Under the pieces are notes generated by a model. That model did no database searches. It saw only the letters and a program-made list of their open reading frames with translations, and was not told the origin of the DNA. A stretch of 64,000 nucleotides of DNA from Cristatella mucedo (lineage: Eukaryota > Bryozoa > Phylactolaemata > Cristatellidae). A program made the position numbers and the translations under genes. The DNA is taken from positions 7,932,501 through 7,996,500 of the forward strand of contig WPIO01000009.1 in the NCBI GenBank assembly GCA_009760855.2, written 5' to 3'. This document shows positions 24,101-32,479 of this stretch, in pieces (the stretch's first letter is position 1; each line of letters begins with the position of its first letter).

Positions 24101-26427
24101 CCTCCCTACAGGTCCCATCCCTACAGGTGTGCGCCTCCCTACAGGTCCCATCCCTACAGGTGTGCGCCTCCGCTGCTGTTCGCTCTCTGCAACGGGGTTC
24201 GGGGGTGCATTGCTACTCACGTGGGTCCGTAGTTGCAGACGTAGAACGGGGTCAGGGTCGTGTTACATTTGGCGAATCCACAGCCGAGCCGCGAGCTCTC
24301 GGCCCACACTAGCTGAGTATAGTGGCCGACCGTGGATTTCGGCGAGCGCTTGCCCACGCCGAAGTCCAGCTCGACGATCTCCGAATGCCAGTGATGAATT
24401 GCGGCTTCCCAGCTGGCGTGTCCCTTGGCGAGGTTTTGGCCGACGCTGTAGGATCCTAATCAGAAAGACAAGCGTGCTAAGGAGGTTTCGCTGCTGCAGT
24501 CAGTCACTTTGCCGTATCGGCGAGCATTGGGCGGGCGGTGGCGGCGGCCCGAATAGCCTGACAAAGGTCGTACGCGAGCGTGCGTCCGACCGACGCACAG
24601 AATGACCGAGACTGGAGCTCGGAAATATGAGCTGCTGTGCGGCAGAGAGCGAGAAATCAAAAGAAGTACGGCGATTTGCTGGCTCGTCCGTGCGTAGCAC
24701 GGAGGGCAGAGAGACTGCGCGGTCGAGAGAGTGCACGAAAGAAGCTCGCAACAACTTTCGGCGCTCTCCGACCTACCTACCTGTCTACCTACCTACCACA
24801 GGATGCCCGGATATCCGGCCGCATCGGAAGTCGGATGCCCGCCGCCTGCCGCAGCGCTAAGGCCAACGCGGGCGCGCGAACTATCTACCATCTCGCTGTC
24901 TCGCTAATTGAGTGCGGCCGAAACCTATTTCGGCGCTCAGGTCCACGGCAGCTGGCGATCGGTCATCATGAATGCTGAAGTTTCGGAGCTATGCTGAGAT
25001 TGCCTGGGCGTCAGCATAGTGCGAACTTACTTCCGTCCATCGCCTACTTGAGTTAAAGTGAGGCATTGTGTGAAACTACCGTTGATATCGCTTGGCGAGT
25101 TAGTTTACATAAGTAGAACGATTCACGCCTCTATTGTTAAATCGCAAGGCAACTTTCTGCCTGGAGCGATGTAACCGATGTTTATCCTTTTTAGACTGCA
25201 CGAAATCGCGAGGAAGCAGTCCCCGGTGGGCGTGGACCGTCTGCTATCGATTCAAAACCGAGAAACCATAGCAGCCCATGAACCTGTCGGCTTTGAAGTG
25301 CGAAACCAAAAAAGACAAAGTGTAAACATCTTCGCGAATAATCGTAATAATAATAATAATGCATTTGCTATTGCTCCCTCAGAGAGCTCAATCTCTTCTT
25401 AGGCACTTAAAATTTGCTGCAAAGGAAGCTGTGATTCCATGTGAAGGGCTGTTGCTATAGAACCTCGCTTATGTACGTATTTGCATTTTGGCCCAAAAAC
25501 CTCAAACATATTTTCGCTAACCAGCTTGGAGAACGCATTAAGAAGAATGAATTGTCTGAGTTTCAGTCGGGATTCAAGCGGCACCGATCCAATGAAATCG
25601 CTCTCCTCCGTGTGATCGACGACATCATAAGCAGCAACAATGGCTGCAACGCCACTACCATGGTCAGGCTAGATCTGTCATCTGGTTGGAAAAAATTGAT
25701 CACGATATTCTGCTTGAACGATTGATGACAGCAACCTGTCTGGCCGAGGGAGCACTTGCGAGGTTTCAATCCCACTCGTCCGATCGTGTTCAGACCGTGG
25801 TACCGGATGATAGCGTCTAATCCAGCAGACCCCGCACGTGAGGGGTTCCGAAAAGGTCCGTTCCCGTAGTCCTTTGCCATTCTCCATGCATACCTAGCCT
25901 CTGGGGAAAGGGTTTTGGCCCGTGGGCTACGCTATCGCTTCTATGCTGACGACACCCAGCCGTATTTTGTCGTTTAAGCATCGGAATCTGCAGCAGCGAA
26001 TGTAAGTTAATTCTTGCGTTGGAAACATTCGATCCTGGATGTTGGCCGTATTCTTTCAACTATTGTTCTGCAGGTCCTAGAGTGTGGAACTCACTTGCAC
26101 AATTCTCACGCAACATCTACTCTCCAGCTGCTGAGTGTGGCACGTTCGGCCCAGCCGTCCTGAGATGCTACTTCCAAGCTATTCACTTCATCGATTGCCC
26201 TACTGATTCAGCTGTGCGTTTCACTTCTCGTTGTTCCACAAGACGAAGTCTGTTGGCTACCGTATGCGCACCAAAAAAGCCGCATGTGATGATTTGAGTG
26301 AGCTGTAAAAAAGTTGCGCCTGGGCTCCAATGAGCCCAGGCGCGACTGGGTCCAAAGAGTCGAATTTATCCGAAATTTTTACGTTATGTGCAGACACACA
26401 CACACACACACACAGACACACACACAT

Positions 26428-26462
<35 letters not shown>

Positions 26463-27365
26463 GTTTATTTTTTGGTGCTTTAATATACCCTGTATTACAC
26501 CACTCTCTATTGTACAGGTCTGTACCTGCAGAACAATATGGCTTTCGTTGCTGAGTGTGAGAGTGGAAAGCCTTGCATTACGTAACTTTTTACGAAAAGG
26601 CCAGGCAACATTTGGGAGGTGGGTGTGACTGGCTTCGCTACTGTGCAGCGGCAGCTCGTCGCGGCCAGTCGAATCCATTCCAGTAAGCACTCGCCAAGAA
26701 AGCCCCGCTCGCGGCCCCGCCCGCTCGCGGCGGTCGTTGGCGGCGGCTTTTCCAGATGCTCCAGGCACGCAGCCCTGCCCCCGTCGTCGAGCGGCTAATG
26801 GGCGCGAGCGCCGGTATCCGACGCCCTGACGACCTACTCCTGCTCCTTACAGGCGAGTCTCTGCCAGGCAAGCTAAACAGTCAAGCATAATTAATCCTTC
26901 GCTTTCGCGTTAGCCGGGTCGGCGAGCGCACATTCCCCGAGGCGGCGGCCGTTGAAATGTCACGCAACGCCAACGCAGCAGCGCCGCAAAGCCAGCCGCT
27001 CGCTTCCAAGTCACCGGCCTCGAAATGCCAACGAGTCCATCCGTACTGGCAGATAGTGCGGGGGAATCCGCGCAGTCGAGACGCAGCGGCGGCGGCGGCG
27101 CAGCTGAGTGATACCTGGAATGTATCTGCCCGCGGGATCTTCGTGATGGAAGAGGCACTGGCTGGCCCAACCCTGAGCAATTCCAGCCAGCTCGTCATCC
27201 CAGTACTGAAACGCAAAGAACGCGAGGTGTCGGAAAGGACGAACTTGCTCTTGGCGACGAGGCTGCCGCACGCGCACCGGGTGACGGGTCGAACCCGAGG
27301 TCAAGCCTCTGGCAGCAACTCTCGTCTCGCGACCGCTCTGAATGGCGGCAGCGCGACGGAAGTCG

Positions 27366-27460
<95 letters not shown>

Positions 27461-30400
27461 ACTCGGCTGACTGAGTCGATCAACACTTCCGGCCGATACA
27501 CTGACGGCGACGGGCGAACAGAGGTTTGCCAACTTTCGCACGATTACATTTCAGCTCCCGCCCGGCGCCGCTGGTAGTGCAGGTAGGCGCCGATTGATAT
27601 TTGCCGACGTCAGTCTGCGCCCAACTCGGCTGAGTGAAACTATGCTCGATCACGCCGCTCCAGCCGCCGCCATTGGCAGCCGAGTGGCGCCCGATCCGCC
27701 ACTGCGTTACAAGTTAGTGCACAGAACGGAGACACGGAGTGCGTTTTGCGTAGCTCTTTATCGTCTTTGCTCTACGATGAGCTACGCTCATCGCAGAGCA
27801 AAGGCTTCGTGGATCAACGCAGCCACGGCTGTCGCGACGACCTACACTAAAGGCTGTGACAACCTAGCTAGAGTCGCACGGCGACGTCCTCCTTAAATCT
27901 CTAGTGCGACAGCTGACAGCTGACTGGAGTTACTGACTGCGAAAGGGGGCGAAGCAGCTGCTAGGACGCTGTGCGGTGCACAAACGGTAAATATCTTTGT
28001 GCTGGCAACGCGTACGGGCCTGTGAATAGAGCTATCGGAATTCCTGCTTGGCTCTTGTCCATCTTTAAGTCTGCCGGGTAGTAACGTGCAGGAAACAATG
28101 GATTTGTTCTCGAGCTCACCATTTGCTGCATATTCGAAGCTGTCGGTTGTCTCGACCACGCCCCCTCGCCCACGCGGCTGCGGTAGTTGTTGTGAAGTTT
28201 GATGATGCGTTCCTTTGAATATTCATGCACGCCTGCGTGAATAAAGAAATCCTGAGCCGAGTGAATGGCCTCGTTCATACAGCAGTAGCAGATGAGCCAG
28301 CTGCACCTATTGCACCCGGCAGCCAGCGGGCAGCCAGTGATCGCCAGCTGCACTAGCTGCAGCAGCCACAACAACGAAGCCTCGAGCCTCGAAGTGCGAG
28401 CGAACCTGTTACCTTTGACCTTTTACCTTTACCTTTTTGTTACCTGCTACCTTTGCAATTTCATGCTCGGTAGCTATCTCATGCAGCAAGTACCTCTTTA
28501 TAGCGTATTGCATTATTAATAGCAATCTAATCTTTGTATCGATCCGTTACGGCAGCAACGTACCCGAGTGGGGTTTAAAAAAAAGCTTGCTCGACACTAT
28601 TCCACAACTTTTAGCGAAATCATCAGTATCTTGCTGGGGGGGGGGGCAGAATTTTGACGTAAAATGTTCTCAAGTTCTAGCGCACATTTCTAAGCGGCTT
28701 TCGTATGATATCCTTTCAATGCAGCGAGATTTCAAAGATACCTTGTTTGTATCTCCGTCTGTAATTCCACAAAGCCATGAAGACTATGTGGGTGTTACGG
28801 AGGAGAGTTTTTTATAGCGCACTCGCAGCCTAAGCGGCTTTCGGTACGCATTTGGTAGCCAACAGACTTCATCTCACGCAAAAAAGAGAAAGTGGGAAGC
28901 ATAGCAGAGTCAGGAGAGCAGTTTAGGTAGTGAGTAGCATGGAAGTAGCAGCTCAGGACCGCTGAAAAGGATGAGCCATAGTCGGCAACAGGAGTGTAGT
29001 TGTCGTTGCGTAAGAATTGTGGAAGCGAGTTCCACAGTCTAGGACCTACAGAGCTAACATTTCTGTCACCAACGGTCTTTAAGCGGAGGAATAGAGCAGC
29101 CAATTTATTGTCTATACAGGACCTGAGGGCTCGAAGAGGTTGAAACAGGAGCAACAGTTCAGCTAGGCACGGAGGAGCCAAGCCGTGGCGGGCCTTGTGG
29201 GTCAGCGTAAGAACTTTGCTCTGTATCCGTTGCTCAACCGGCATCCATACTAGCAATTTTAGCAAAGGAGACACGCAGTCAAACCTCCGGGACTTGAAGA
29301 CTATCCTTGCAACCATATTCATCGCCAACTGCAGTGGCCTAGTTGCTTTCTTTGGTAGCCCAGCCAAAAGGGAATTACAATAATCAAGCCGAGACAGAAC
29401 TAAGAAGCTAGTTAAATTTTTTGCAAATCACTACAGAAGAATGTTCCTAATCTTAGGTAGAAATCAGACATGATGGCTAGCTTTACAAGCAGTCATCTGA
29501 ATGAAGCTTTTAAAATTGAGGCAGCTGTCGAAAAAGACACCTAAATTTCTAGCATGTGGTGATAATCTCACAACCGCTTGGACCAAAATACGGTGTGCTA
29601 GTTCACAATATTAAGCAGAACTAGATAACTCTCGTGGCAGCAGCCGATACGTCGGGGATTGTCGAATGATCCTTGGGATATTGCTAAACCCTGCTTAATC
29701 TTAATGCACGGTGTCATCTTGTGATTTCAAAAGTTTTGTAGCTTAGCCCTCAATCTTGTAGCAAGTCTCCACACAGACTCGATATTTGATCATAAGATGT
29801 ATTCACAGTTTTAAATCAAACTGTTATAAAGAAGTTTCGATTTTTATTTCGCTGTTCAGATTTATCAACAGGATTGACTTTTAATATTTAACAGTTTCAA
29901 AGTATTTTTTTCAAAGCAAACATCGGGTGGCGGAAATAAGTAATTTCCAGGTCGTGAAGACAAACGTATGCGTGAAAGATTGAATAGAAACTTTTACCAC
30001 AGTCCATGTCGATGGAGAACATTTTAAGCGAGAATATCCTAGCTAACGCTCCAATTCTCACAAGCAAACATAAAAGACGTCATGAGAATAATAAACCGAA
30101 ACAAGTAGTCTGTCAACAAAGAAAGGTTGAAAATCCTACATCGAACATCTGCTATAAGTCAAAGGTCAGAATCAAGACAAATGCAAAGTAGGCCTTCACC
30201 TTCGCTAAAGCTCCAAAAGTTTCATTGCCCCGGAGTTGAGTAGAGACGCATGGTTAAAATATTTCTTAGCTTTGCAATCCTTCCCTGCGGGTTGACTAGT
30301 TCTAGTGGTTTGAAAAGTCTCTGGTAAGTAATGTTAGCAAAATTAGCAAAAATGGTCTCGAGTCGCTAGCACGAGACCGGTGGAATGTCATTGACTAGCT

Positions 30401-30624
30401 AATAGTATATGGGGTGGAGAGATGTTTGAATGAAGCGATTGGATCTGGCGCTTTTCGTTTCAATTTTTGAATTTCTTTCGTTTTTTAATCGTAGCTAGGT
30501 AGCGCATCAGACAGACATGGTCGATACCTGTGTGAGTAGCAGACGTCGACGGATTAAGACAAGCTGTGTGATTCTCGAAAAATCTCCGATACTTCTCTTC
30601 GCAGCGGTGCGCCACGTTCGGTAC
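8997..30624 (-). CDS. Secreted CAP-superfamily protein with C-terminal ShKT domain
   Basis: Six exons join in frame: 30624-30528, 28232-28120, 27205-27115, 24455-24221, 20804-20716 and 9125-8997 (754 bases, about 251 residues), with phases 0-1, 1-0, 0-1, 1-2, 2-1 and 1-1. Order: an N-terminal Cys segment (CEEKYRRFFENHTACL), the CAP helix 1 motif (IIKLHNNYRSRV), NMQQM joined to YWDDELAGIAQGWASQC, VGQNLA, the CAP1 signature GHYTQLVW, and the CAP2 signature FYVCNYGPTGNY. CAP2 is created only by joining the exons ending at 24221 and starting at 20804. A Cys hinge and a six-cysteine ShKT module follow. CAP proteins are usually secreted; roles range from reproduction and immunity to venom and allergen functions, so no specific activity is assigned. 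The first exon (signal peptide) and the last exon after 8997 are unresolved. The introns hold LINEs, SINEs and microsatellites. Confidence 0.88.
9126..11200. other. CAP gene intron E-F, GC-rich part
   Basis: GC-rich DNA continuing the island to about 10.5 kb, then mixed sequence. Several long open frames are present on both strands, none with recognisable domains. No repeat copy was identified. Confidence 0.4.
11201..11266 (+). repeat. 33-bp perfect tandem duplication
   Basis: Bases 11201-11233 are repeated identically at 11234-11266 (unit beginning CAGCGGTCCCCCACGAAGCA). Partial, diverged copies (CAGCGGTCAGAGTT, TAGCAGTCAGAG) follow. Confidence 0.95.
11504..11580 (-). mobile_element. LINE 3' tail fragment
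   Basis: The reverse complement of the LINE tail is present: ATAATAATGCACTTGATAAA, then CCCTCAGAGAACTCAATC, then CTAGGTGCTTTACATCTGC. Only the extreme 3' end is retained, as expected from a strongly 5'-truncated insertion. Confidence 0.85.
11581..11705 (-). mobile_element. SINE family B, degenerate
   Basis: It resembles the minus-strand SINE B copies at 21690 and 31625: a cross-match around CTATCGCCACCAATTGAAGC, then GCAGGACTCGAATACACGAA and GTGAAGAGCGATTACCTTAC. The head lies at the right end. It is diverged. Confidence 0.55.
11706..12704. other. CAP gene intron E-F, AT-rich, nothing identified
   Basis: AT-rich sequence without recognisable coding or repeat structure. Confidence 0.4.
12705..12815 (+). 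mobile_element. SINE family A, degenerate
   Basis: GGATTAAGGTACTCGCC, GTGGGCTCGAACCCTGCGGC and a tail ending GGGGCGCTGTACAAATG match the SINE A layout with many changes. The first half of the head is replaced or very diverged. Confidence 0.65.
12816..13756. other. CAP gene intron E-F, unidentified
   Basis: It contains a 130-codon open frame on the minus strand at 13318-13710 that matches nothing I recognise. It may be chance or an old mobile-element remnant. Confidence 0.3.
13757..13905 (+). mobile_element. SINE family A, well preserved
   Basis: GAGCTGGTTTGGTCTAGCGG opens the tRNA-like head. GTGGGCTCGAGCCCCGAGGC is the B-box region. The tail is GAAGCGCCTGAATAGAGATT ... TTGGGGCGCTATATAAATGA. 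It is among the best copies for a consensus. Confidence 0.9.
13906..15504. other. CAP gene intron E-F, unidentified
   Basis: No gene found. At about 15036-15080 a sequence resembling the LINE/SINE tail (TGTAAAGCGCTTGAATAAAG) followed by ATT repeats is probably a very short 3' end. A G-run of nine bases lies near 15324. Confidence 0.4.
15505..15660 (-). mobile_element. SINE family A (inverted), possibly composite
   Basis: TGTACAGCGCCCCAAGAGAA and CAATTCAGGCGCTTCACAGA are the inverted SINE A tail, followed by GGGGCTCGAGCTCAGGACCT. The rest of the head looks more like family B (GCAGGACTCAAACCCACGGA, GGTCGTGAAG). It may be a composite or two adjacent insertions. Confidence 0.65.
15842..16640 (-). 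mobile_element. LINE (L2/CR1-like) 3' fragment in CAP gene intron
   Basis: The inverted tail begins at 15842 with ATAATAATAATAATGCACTT. The coding remnant on the minus strand (down to 16076) reads AYFQLHNIAKIRACLDKDTT, LLTDLHWLPVKQRI and FKRNLKTHLFRTAFSGSL. It is nearly the same protein as the copy at 1-815, so it is a recent insertion. The 5' break is near 16640. Confidence 0.92.
16641..19230. other. CAP gene intron E-F, nothing identified
   Basis: Single-copy-looking DNA with scattered stops in every frame. No exon of the CAP gene is needed here, since exons E and F join in phase. Confidence 0.4.
19231..19540 (+). repeat. CTCTA / CTCTG pentanucleotide-type array
   Basis: About 310 bases of imperfect CTACT, CTCTA and CTCTG units with occasional TTA and TTC insertions. 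It is pyrimidine-rich on this strand. Confidence 0.92.
19541..20715. other. CAP gene intron E-F, nothing identified
   Basis: Open frames at 19771-20091 and 20311-20617 on the plus strand lack domain features or splice support. Confidence 0.35.
20716..20804 (-). CDS. CAP gene exon E (hinge)
   Basis: 89 bases, phase 2 in and 1 out. Acceptor TAATTTTTGCAG; donor TGTGCG|GTAGGT. It completes CAP2 with GNY and encodes KKYTPYLAGKKGSSCPSTFK then DGLC, the typical P-Y-x-x-G-x-x-C-x-x-C hinge that follows CAP domains. Only one splice-site pair keeps the frame into exon F. Confidence 0.9.
21035..21105 (+). mobile_element. SINE family B head, partial
   Basis: GTAGGTAGGCTGCTCTCGCA, CACGTGACCCAGGTCACGTG and TTCGAGTCTTGCAGCAG resemble the family B tRNA-like head. 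No tail is recognised. Confidence 0.5.
21690..21890 (-). mobile_element. SINE family B (inverted)
   Basis: The inverted tail TACTAGCTGATTTAACAGCG and TATAGCGACAGAAGAGCCTT precedes the head GATTCGAACCCACGACCTCG and CAACCACCTTACCTAGTGAG. It is the complement of the copies at 34430 and 49197. Confidence 0.85.
22058..22198 (+). mobile_element. SINE family A
   Basis: Full layout: GAGCTGGTTTGGTCCAGCGG head, GTGGGCTCGATCCGCGAGGC, and tail AAAGTGCCTGAATAGAGATT ... TTGGAGCGCTATACAAATGA. It lies inside the intron between CAP exons D and E. Confidence 0.9.
22199..22627. other. CAP gene intron D-E, nothing identified
   Basis: AT-rich then mixed intronic sequence without recognised elements. Confidence 0.35.
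22628..22706 (+). repeat. 16-bp tandem repeat
   Basis: Five copies of a unit close to GGCAGATTAGCGTATG, with GTAT and GTGT variants in adjacent pairs. Confidence 0.9.
22707..23917. other. CAP gene intron D-E, nothing identified
   Basis: Mixed sequence. Short open frames only. Confidence 0.35.
23918..24172 (+). repeat. 33-bp minisatellite
   Basis: About seven to eight copies of a 33-base unit built from two half-units, CTACAGGTGTGCGCCTCC and CTACAGGTCCCATCC. All three frames are open because 33 is a multiple of three and the unit lacks stops, which creates spurious repeat proteins on both strands. It begins 48 bases inside the intron after CAP exon D. Confidence 0.95.
24221..24455 (-). CDS. 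CAP gene exon D (CAP1 signature)
   Basis: 235 bases, phase 1 in and 2 out. Acceptor TTGTCTTTCTGATTAG; donor CCCAC|GTGAGT. It encodes SYSVGQNLAKGHASWEAAIH, the conserved Glu of WHSEI, the CAP1 signature GHYTQLVWA, the GCG segment (LGCGFAKC) and the start of CAP2 (FYVCNYGPT). Its donor lies about 50 bases from a 33-bp minisatellite. Confidence 0.93.
24456..25342. other. CAP gene intron C-D, nothing identified
   Basis: GC-rich up to about 24.9 kb, with a short CTAC run near 24770-24800. No exon or repeat body recognised. Confidence 0.35.
25343..25425 (-). mobile_element. LINE 3' tail fragment
   Basis: The inverted tail ATAATAATAATAATGCATTT, CCCTCAGAGAGCTCAATCTC and TTAGGCACTTAAAATTTGCT. Only the extreme 3' end is kept. 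Confidence 0.8.
25440..26300 (+). mobile_element. Second LINE family, decayed reverse transcriptase
   Basis: Reverse-transcriptase motifs appear in order across frameshifts: the finger segment NELSEFQSGFKRHRSNEIAL (25548 onwards), MVRLDLSS, DHDILLERL, then an intact catalytic box FYADDTQPYF (about 25940-25970). After a deletion comes the C-terminal PRVWNSLAQFSRN and CYFQAIHF. The sequence differs from the family at 1-1045 and matches the minus-strand fragments at 28795 and 42580. It is a pseudogene inside the CAP gene intron C-D. Confidence 0.85.
26394..26462 (+). repeat. (CA)n-(TA)n microsatellite
   Basis: Interrupted CA dinucleotides followed by a short TATATATA run. Confidence 0.95.
26463..27114. 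other. CAP gene intron C-D, GC-rich 3' part
   Basis: The minus-strand open frames here continue from exon C past its donor or are GC-driven, and they show no CAP-like residues. Confidence 0.4.
27115..27205 (-). CDS. CAP gene exon C
   Basis: 91 bases, phase 0 in and 1 out. Acceptor TTCTTTGCGTTTCAG; donor ATTCCAG|GTATC. It encodes YWDDELAGIAQGWASQCLFH and on to AGRYIP. The glutamate of WDDEL is one of the conserved acidic residues of the CAP cavity, and the Cys pairs within the domain in known structures. Confidence 0.9.
27370..27458 (+). repeat. (GA)n microsatellite
   Basis: About 44 uninterrupted GA units in the CAP gene intron between exons B and C. Confidence 0.97.
27459..28119. other. 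CAP gene intron B-C remainder
   Basis: No coding or repeat structure recognised apart from the GA tract before it. Confidence 0.35.
28120..28232 (-). CDS. CAP gene exon B (first CAP helix)
   Basis: 113 bases, phase 1 in and 0 out. Acceptor TTTCTTTATTCACGCAG; donor CAAATG|GTGAGC. It encodes GVHEYSKERIIKLHNNYRSR and then NMQQM, the conserved opening of the CAP domain. Reading further upstream without the acceptor gives no ATG start, which supports the splice choice. Confidence 0.88.
28795..29400 (-). mobile_element. Second LINE family, C-terminal fragment
   Basis: A 190-codon minus-strand frame reads LQLAMNMVARIVFKSRRFDC, LVWMPVEQRIQSKVLTLTHK and GPRLWNSLPQFLRNDNY. This is the post-palm region of a LINE ORF2 and resembles the end of the copy at 25440-26300. 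It lies in CAP gene intron A-B and is free of stops, so it is relatively young. Confidence 0.88.
29401..30527. other. CAP gene intron A-B remainder
   Basis: AT-rich. The first few hundred bases probably continue the LINE in decayed form (CAAAAGGGAATTACAATAAT is typical of this region). Nothing else was recognised. Confidence 0.35.
30528..30624 (-). CDS. CAP gene exon A (N-terminal Cys segment)
   Basis: 97 bases, phase 0 in and 1 out. The acceptor is GCACGCCCAG and the donor CACACAG|GTATCG. It encodes VPNVAHRCEEKYRRFFENHT and onwards, ending in a Thr/Ser-rich stretch. CAP proteins of many invertebrates carry such a C...HT.C segment just before the first CAP helix, and the phase joins exon B exactly. 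An in-frame ATG further upstream at about 30685 would start a short N-terminus with a weak signal-like stretch, so the true start is undecided. Confidence 0.75.
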
Positions 30625-30745
30625 CTGGGCGTGCAACGTAAACGCATCAGCCAGAGCAAAGTGCCTGGGTATGCAACGTAAACGCATCAACTAGACCAAA
30701 GTGCCTGGGCATGCAACGTAAACGCATCAGCTAGAGTAAAGTGCC
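30625..30745 (+). repeat. 40-bp tandem repeat, three copies
   Basis: Three copies of a 40-base unit (core GCAACGTAAACGCATCA, ending AAAGTGCC) sit immediately upstream of CAP exon A. The exon's acceptor lies within the repeat edge. Confidence 0.92.
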
Positions 30746-31624
30746 TAAGTTGCACGCAGCAAAATAAGGCATTAAGGGCCCCGTAGAGTGTTCCCGATCG
30801 GTAGCGCTGACCAGTTTCTTACTCAATCCTACAAACCCGTAACGTCCGCCTCGAGACCGTCTGCTATTGATTTCATTGGGCTGCCTTAGTACCAGCTTAT
30901 TCAAGGGGTAAAGGCATTAAATAGGCTCACATTGAATTAGGGTTCATTCATTTCGCCGTTAGAGCCTGCGTACGATAGGACTAGTGGATGATGCTTAGCG
31001 TAGCTCTTGACGGCGCCAGCGAGAATGTCTTTAAGGGTTAGCCTAGATGCCAATAAGTTAATAGTAAATGCTTGATATACTTGGTGAAGGCACGCATGTA
31101 TTATTACCCAGTAAGATGGCTAGGCCGCATAAAATCAATTGAGAGCTCACTGTGGCTGCAAGGCTAAACGCGTGACCGATCCGGTACCGCGTACACAGCA
31201 TACCTTCCCACAGAGCGTTCAAAAGAGCAAACGTAAGCAGGCCTGCGGGCCCGTAGATAGCGACCTTAACCCCGTGCTCCGCACGGTAAGTCTCAACCAG
31301 TCCCAGTGGCATCTCTCGGTCACTAGTAATTTCCGCCACCTTCGCCTCCTGTAGCGGCTTGCGCCACTTTCACGTTCCAGTTTCCTGCGGTAACAGTTCT
31401 GCATCCGACGAAGTCGAGTTAACGGCTGCTGCTCGTTGGCTGCAGCTTTGCCACAGGCCCGCCGCTGCAATAGTGTCTACGGCTTCTGCCTGCTTCTTCA
31501 GCAGCACCAACGGCCTTCACCTTTGCCACGCTCGGTCGCAGCGCTCGCGCTGCCTGTTGCCGCCGACGAATCAGCCGCCATGGATGCGGTAAGGTTCAAC
31601 CACCACTGCTGCCGTAATATATAA
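30746..31624. other. Upstream of CAP exon A, with a GC-rich patch
   Basis: At 31.3-31.6 kb a GC-rich patch holds ATG codons on both strands within CCATGG at 31578-31583. On plus, GCCGCCATGGATGCG is followed by GTAAGG. On minus, ATGGCGGCTGATTCG is followed 60 bases on by AAAG|GTGAAG. No homology is recognised; first exons are possible but unproven. Confidence 0.25.
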
Positions 31625-31810
31625 TAATATTTTATATATTATCAGCTAATTTAACATTTGTTTATAGCGTCGGAAGAGCCTAAAGGGCGGCCATCGCCGT
31701 CGCCGCCGCCGCCGCTTGCAGTTGGCAACTAAAGGATGGCCCGCTGCAGAATTCGAACTCGTGACCTCGGTCGTGAAGAGCGGTCACTTTACCTACTAAG
31801 CCATTATGGC
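31625..31810 (-). mobile_element. SINE family B (inverted)
   Basis: The inverted tail ATTATCAGCTAATTTAACAT and AGCGTCGGAAGAGCCTAAAG leads to the head GAATTCGAACTCGTGACCTC and ACCTACTAAGCCATTATGGC. A GCC-repeat stretch has expanded inside the body. Confidence 0.85.
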
Positions 31811-31971
31811 CCTACTAATCCGCGTCTCGCGCTGCTTGCAGCATCTGGACCCGCTACTCCCCCCTCTGGTTTCCTGTCACCATGCTTTCCTGTAACCATG
31901 CTTTTCTGTCATCATGCTTTCCTGTAACCATGCTTTCCTATTACTCATTTAAGACTGAGAATTGTGACCGT

Positions 31972-32432
31972 ATAATAATAATAATAATAATAATAATAAT
32001 TCACTTGATAAAGCGCCCTCAGAGAACTTAATCTCTATCTAGGCGCTTTACATTTGCTGTAAAGTGAAATGCAATTTAATGGTAAGTAAAATCATGCTTG
32101 AAAAACAAACGAAATGATTAATATGGTTAGGGGTGACATGCACAGGGTCAGCATGCAAATGTGGTTAGTGGCAGCATGAACAGTGTCAACACGCATAAGC
32201 ACATCAAGGACGAATCACAGGGACCCACTAAATGCTGTCCTAAATAGGTGTGTTTTTAGGTTCCTTTTAAATGTGGTCAGGTCAGGGGATGTTCTGACGC
32301 AGGTCGGGAGGGAGTTCCAGGCTTTGGGAGCATATGAACTAAATGCACGGTCTCCAAAGGATTTAAGGTTTGTACGAGGTATTTCTAGACTGCTGGATTC
32401 CGAAAAGCGGGTGGTACGATGCTTGGCCTGAT
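31972..32432 (-). mobile_element. LINE (L2/CR1-like) 3' end, truncated
   Basis: ATA repeats from 31972 precede the inverted tail GCCCTCAGAGAACTTAATCT. The untranslated region and the last part of ORF2 follow (complement of FSGS and of RTFLGDRAF-like residues) up to 32432, where similarity stops abruptly. It is nearly identical to the copy at 15842-16640. Confidence 0.9.
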
Positions 32433-32479
32433 GGGGTAGTATACAGATAGTATCTTTACTATTAAGAGGAAAGAGTGCA

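Noticed and set aside
23743-24605. Repeat proteins rich in VRLPTGPIP, PPYRSHPYRCA or SLQVCA
   Set aside because: The 33-bp minisatellite lies in the CAP gene intron and is open in several frames on both strands.
27961-28374. A signal peptide directly upstream of CAP exon B (LWLLQLVQLAITG)
   Set aside because: The frame has no ATG, and a good acceptor at 28233 plus a phase match to exon A explain the exon better.
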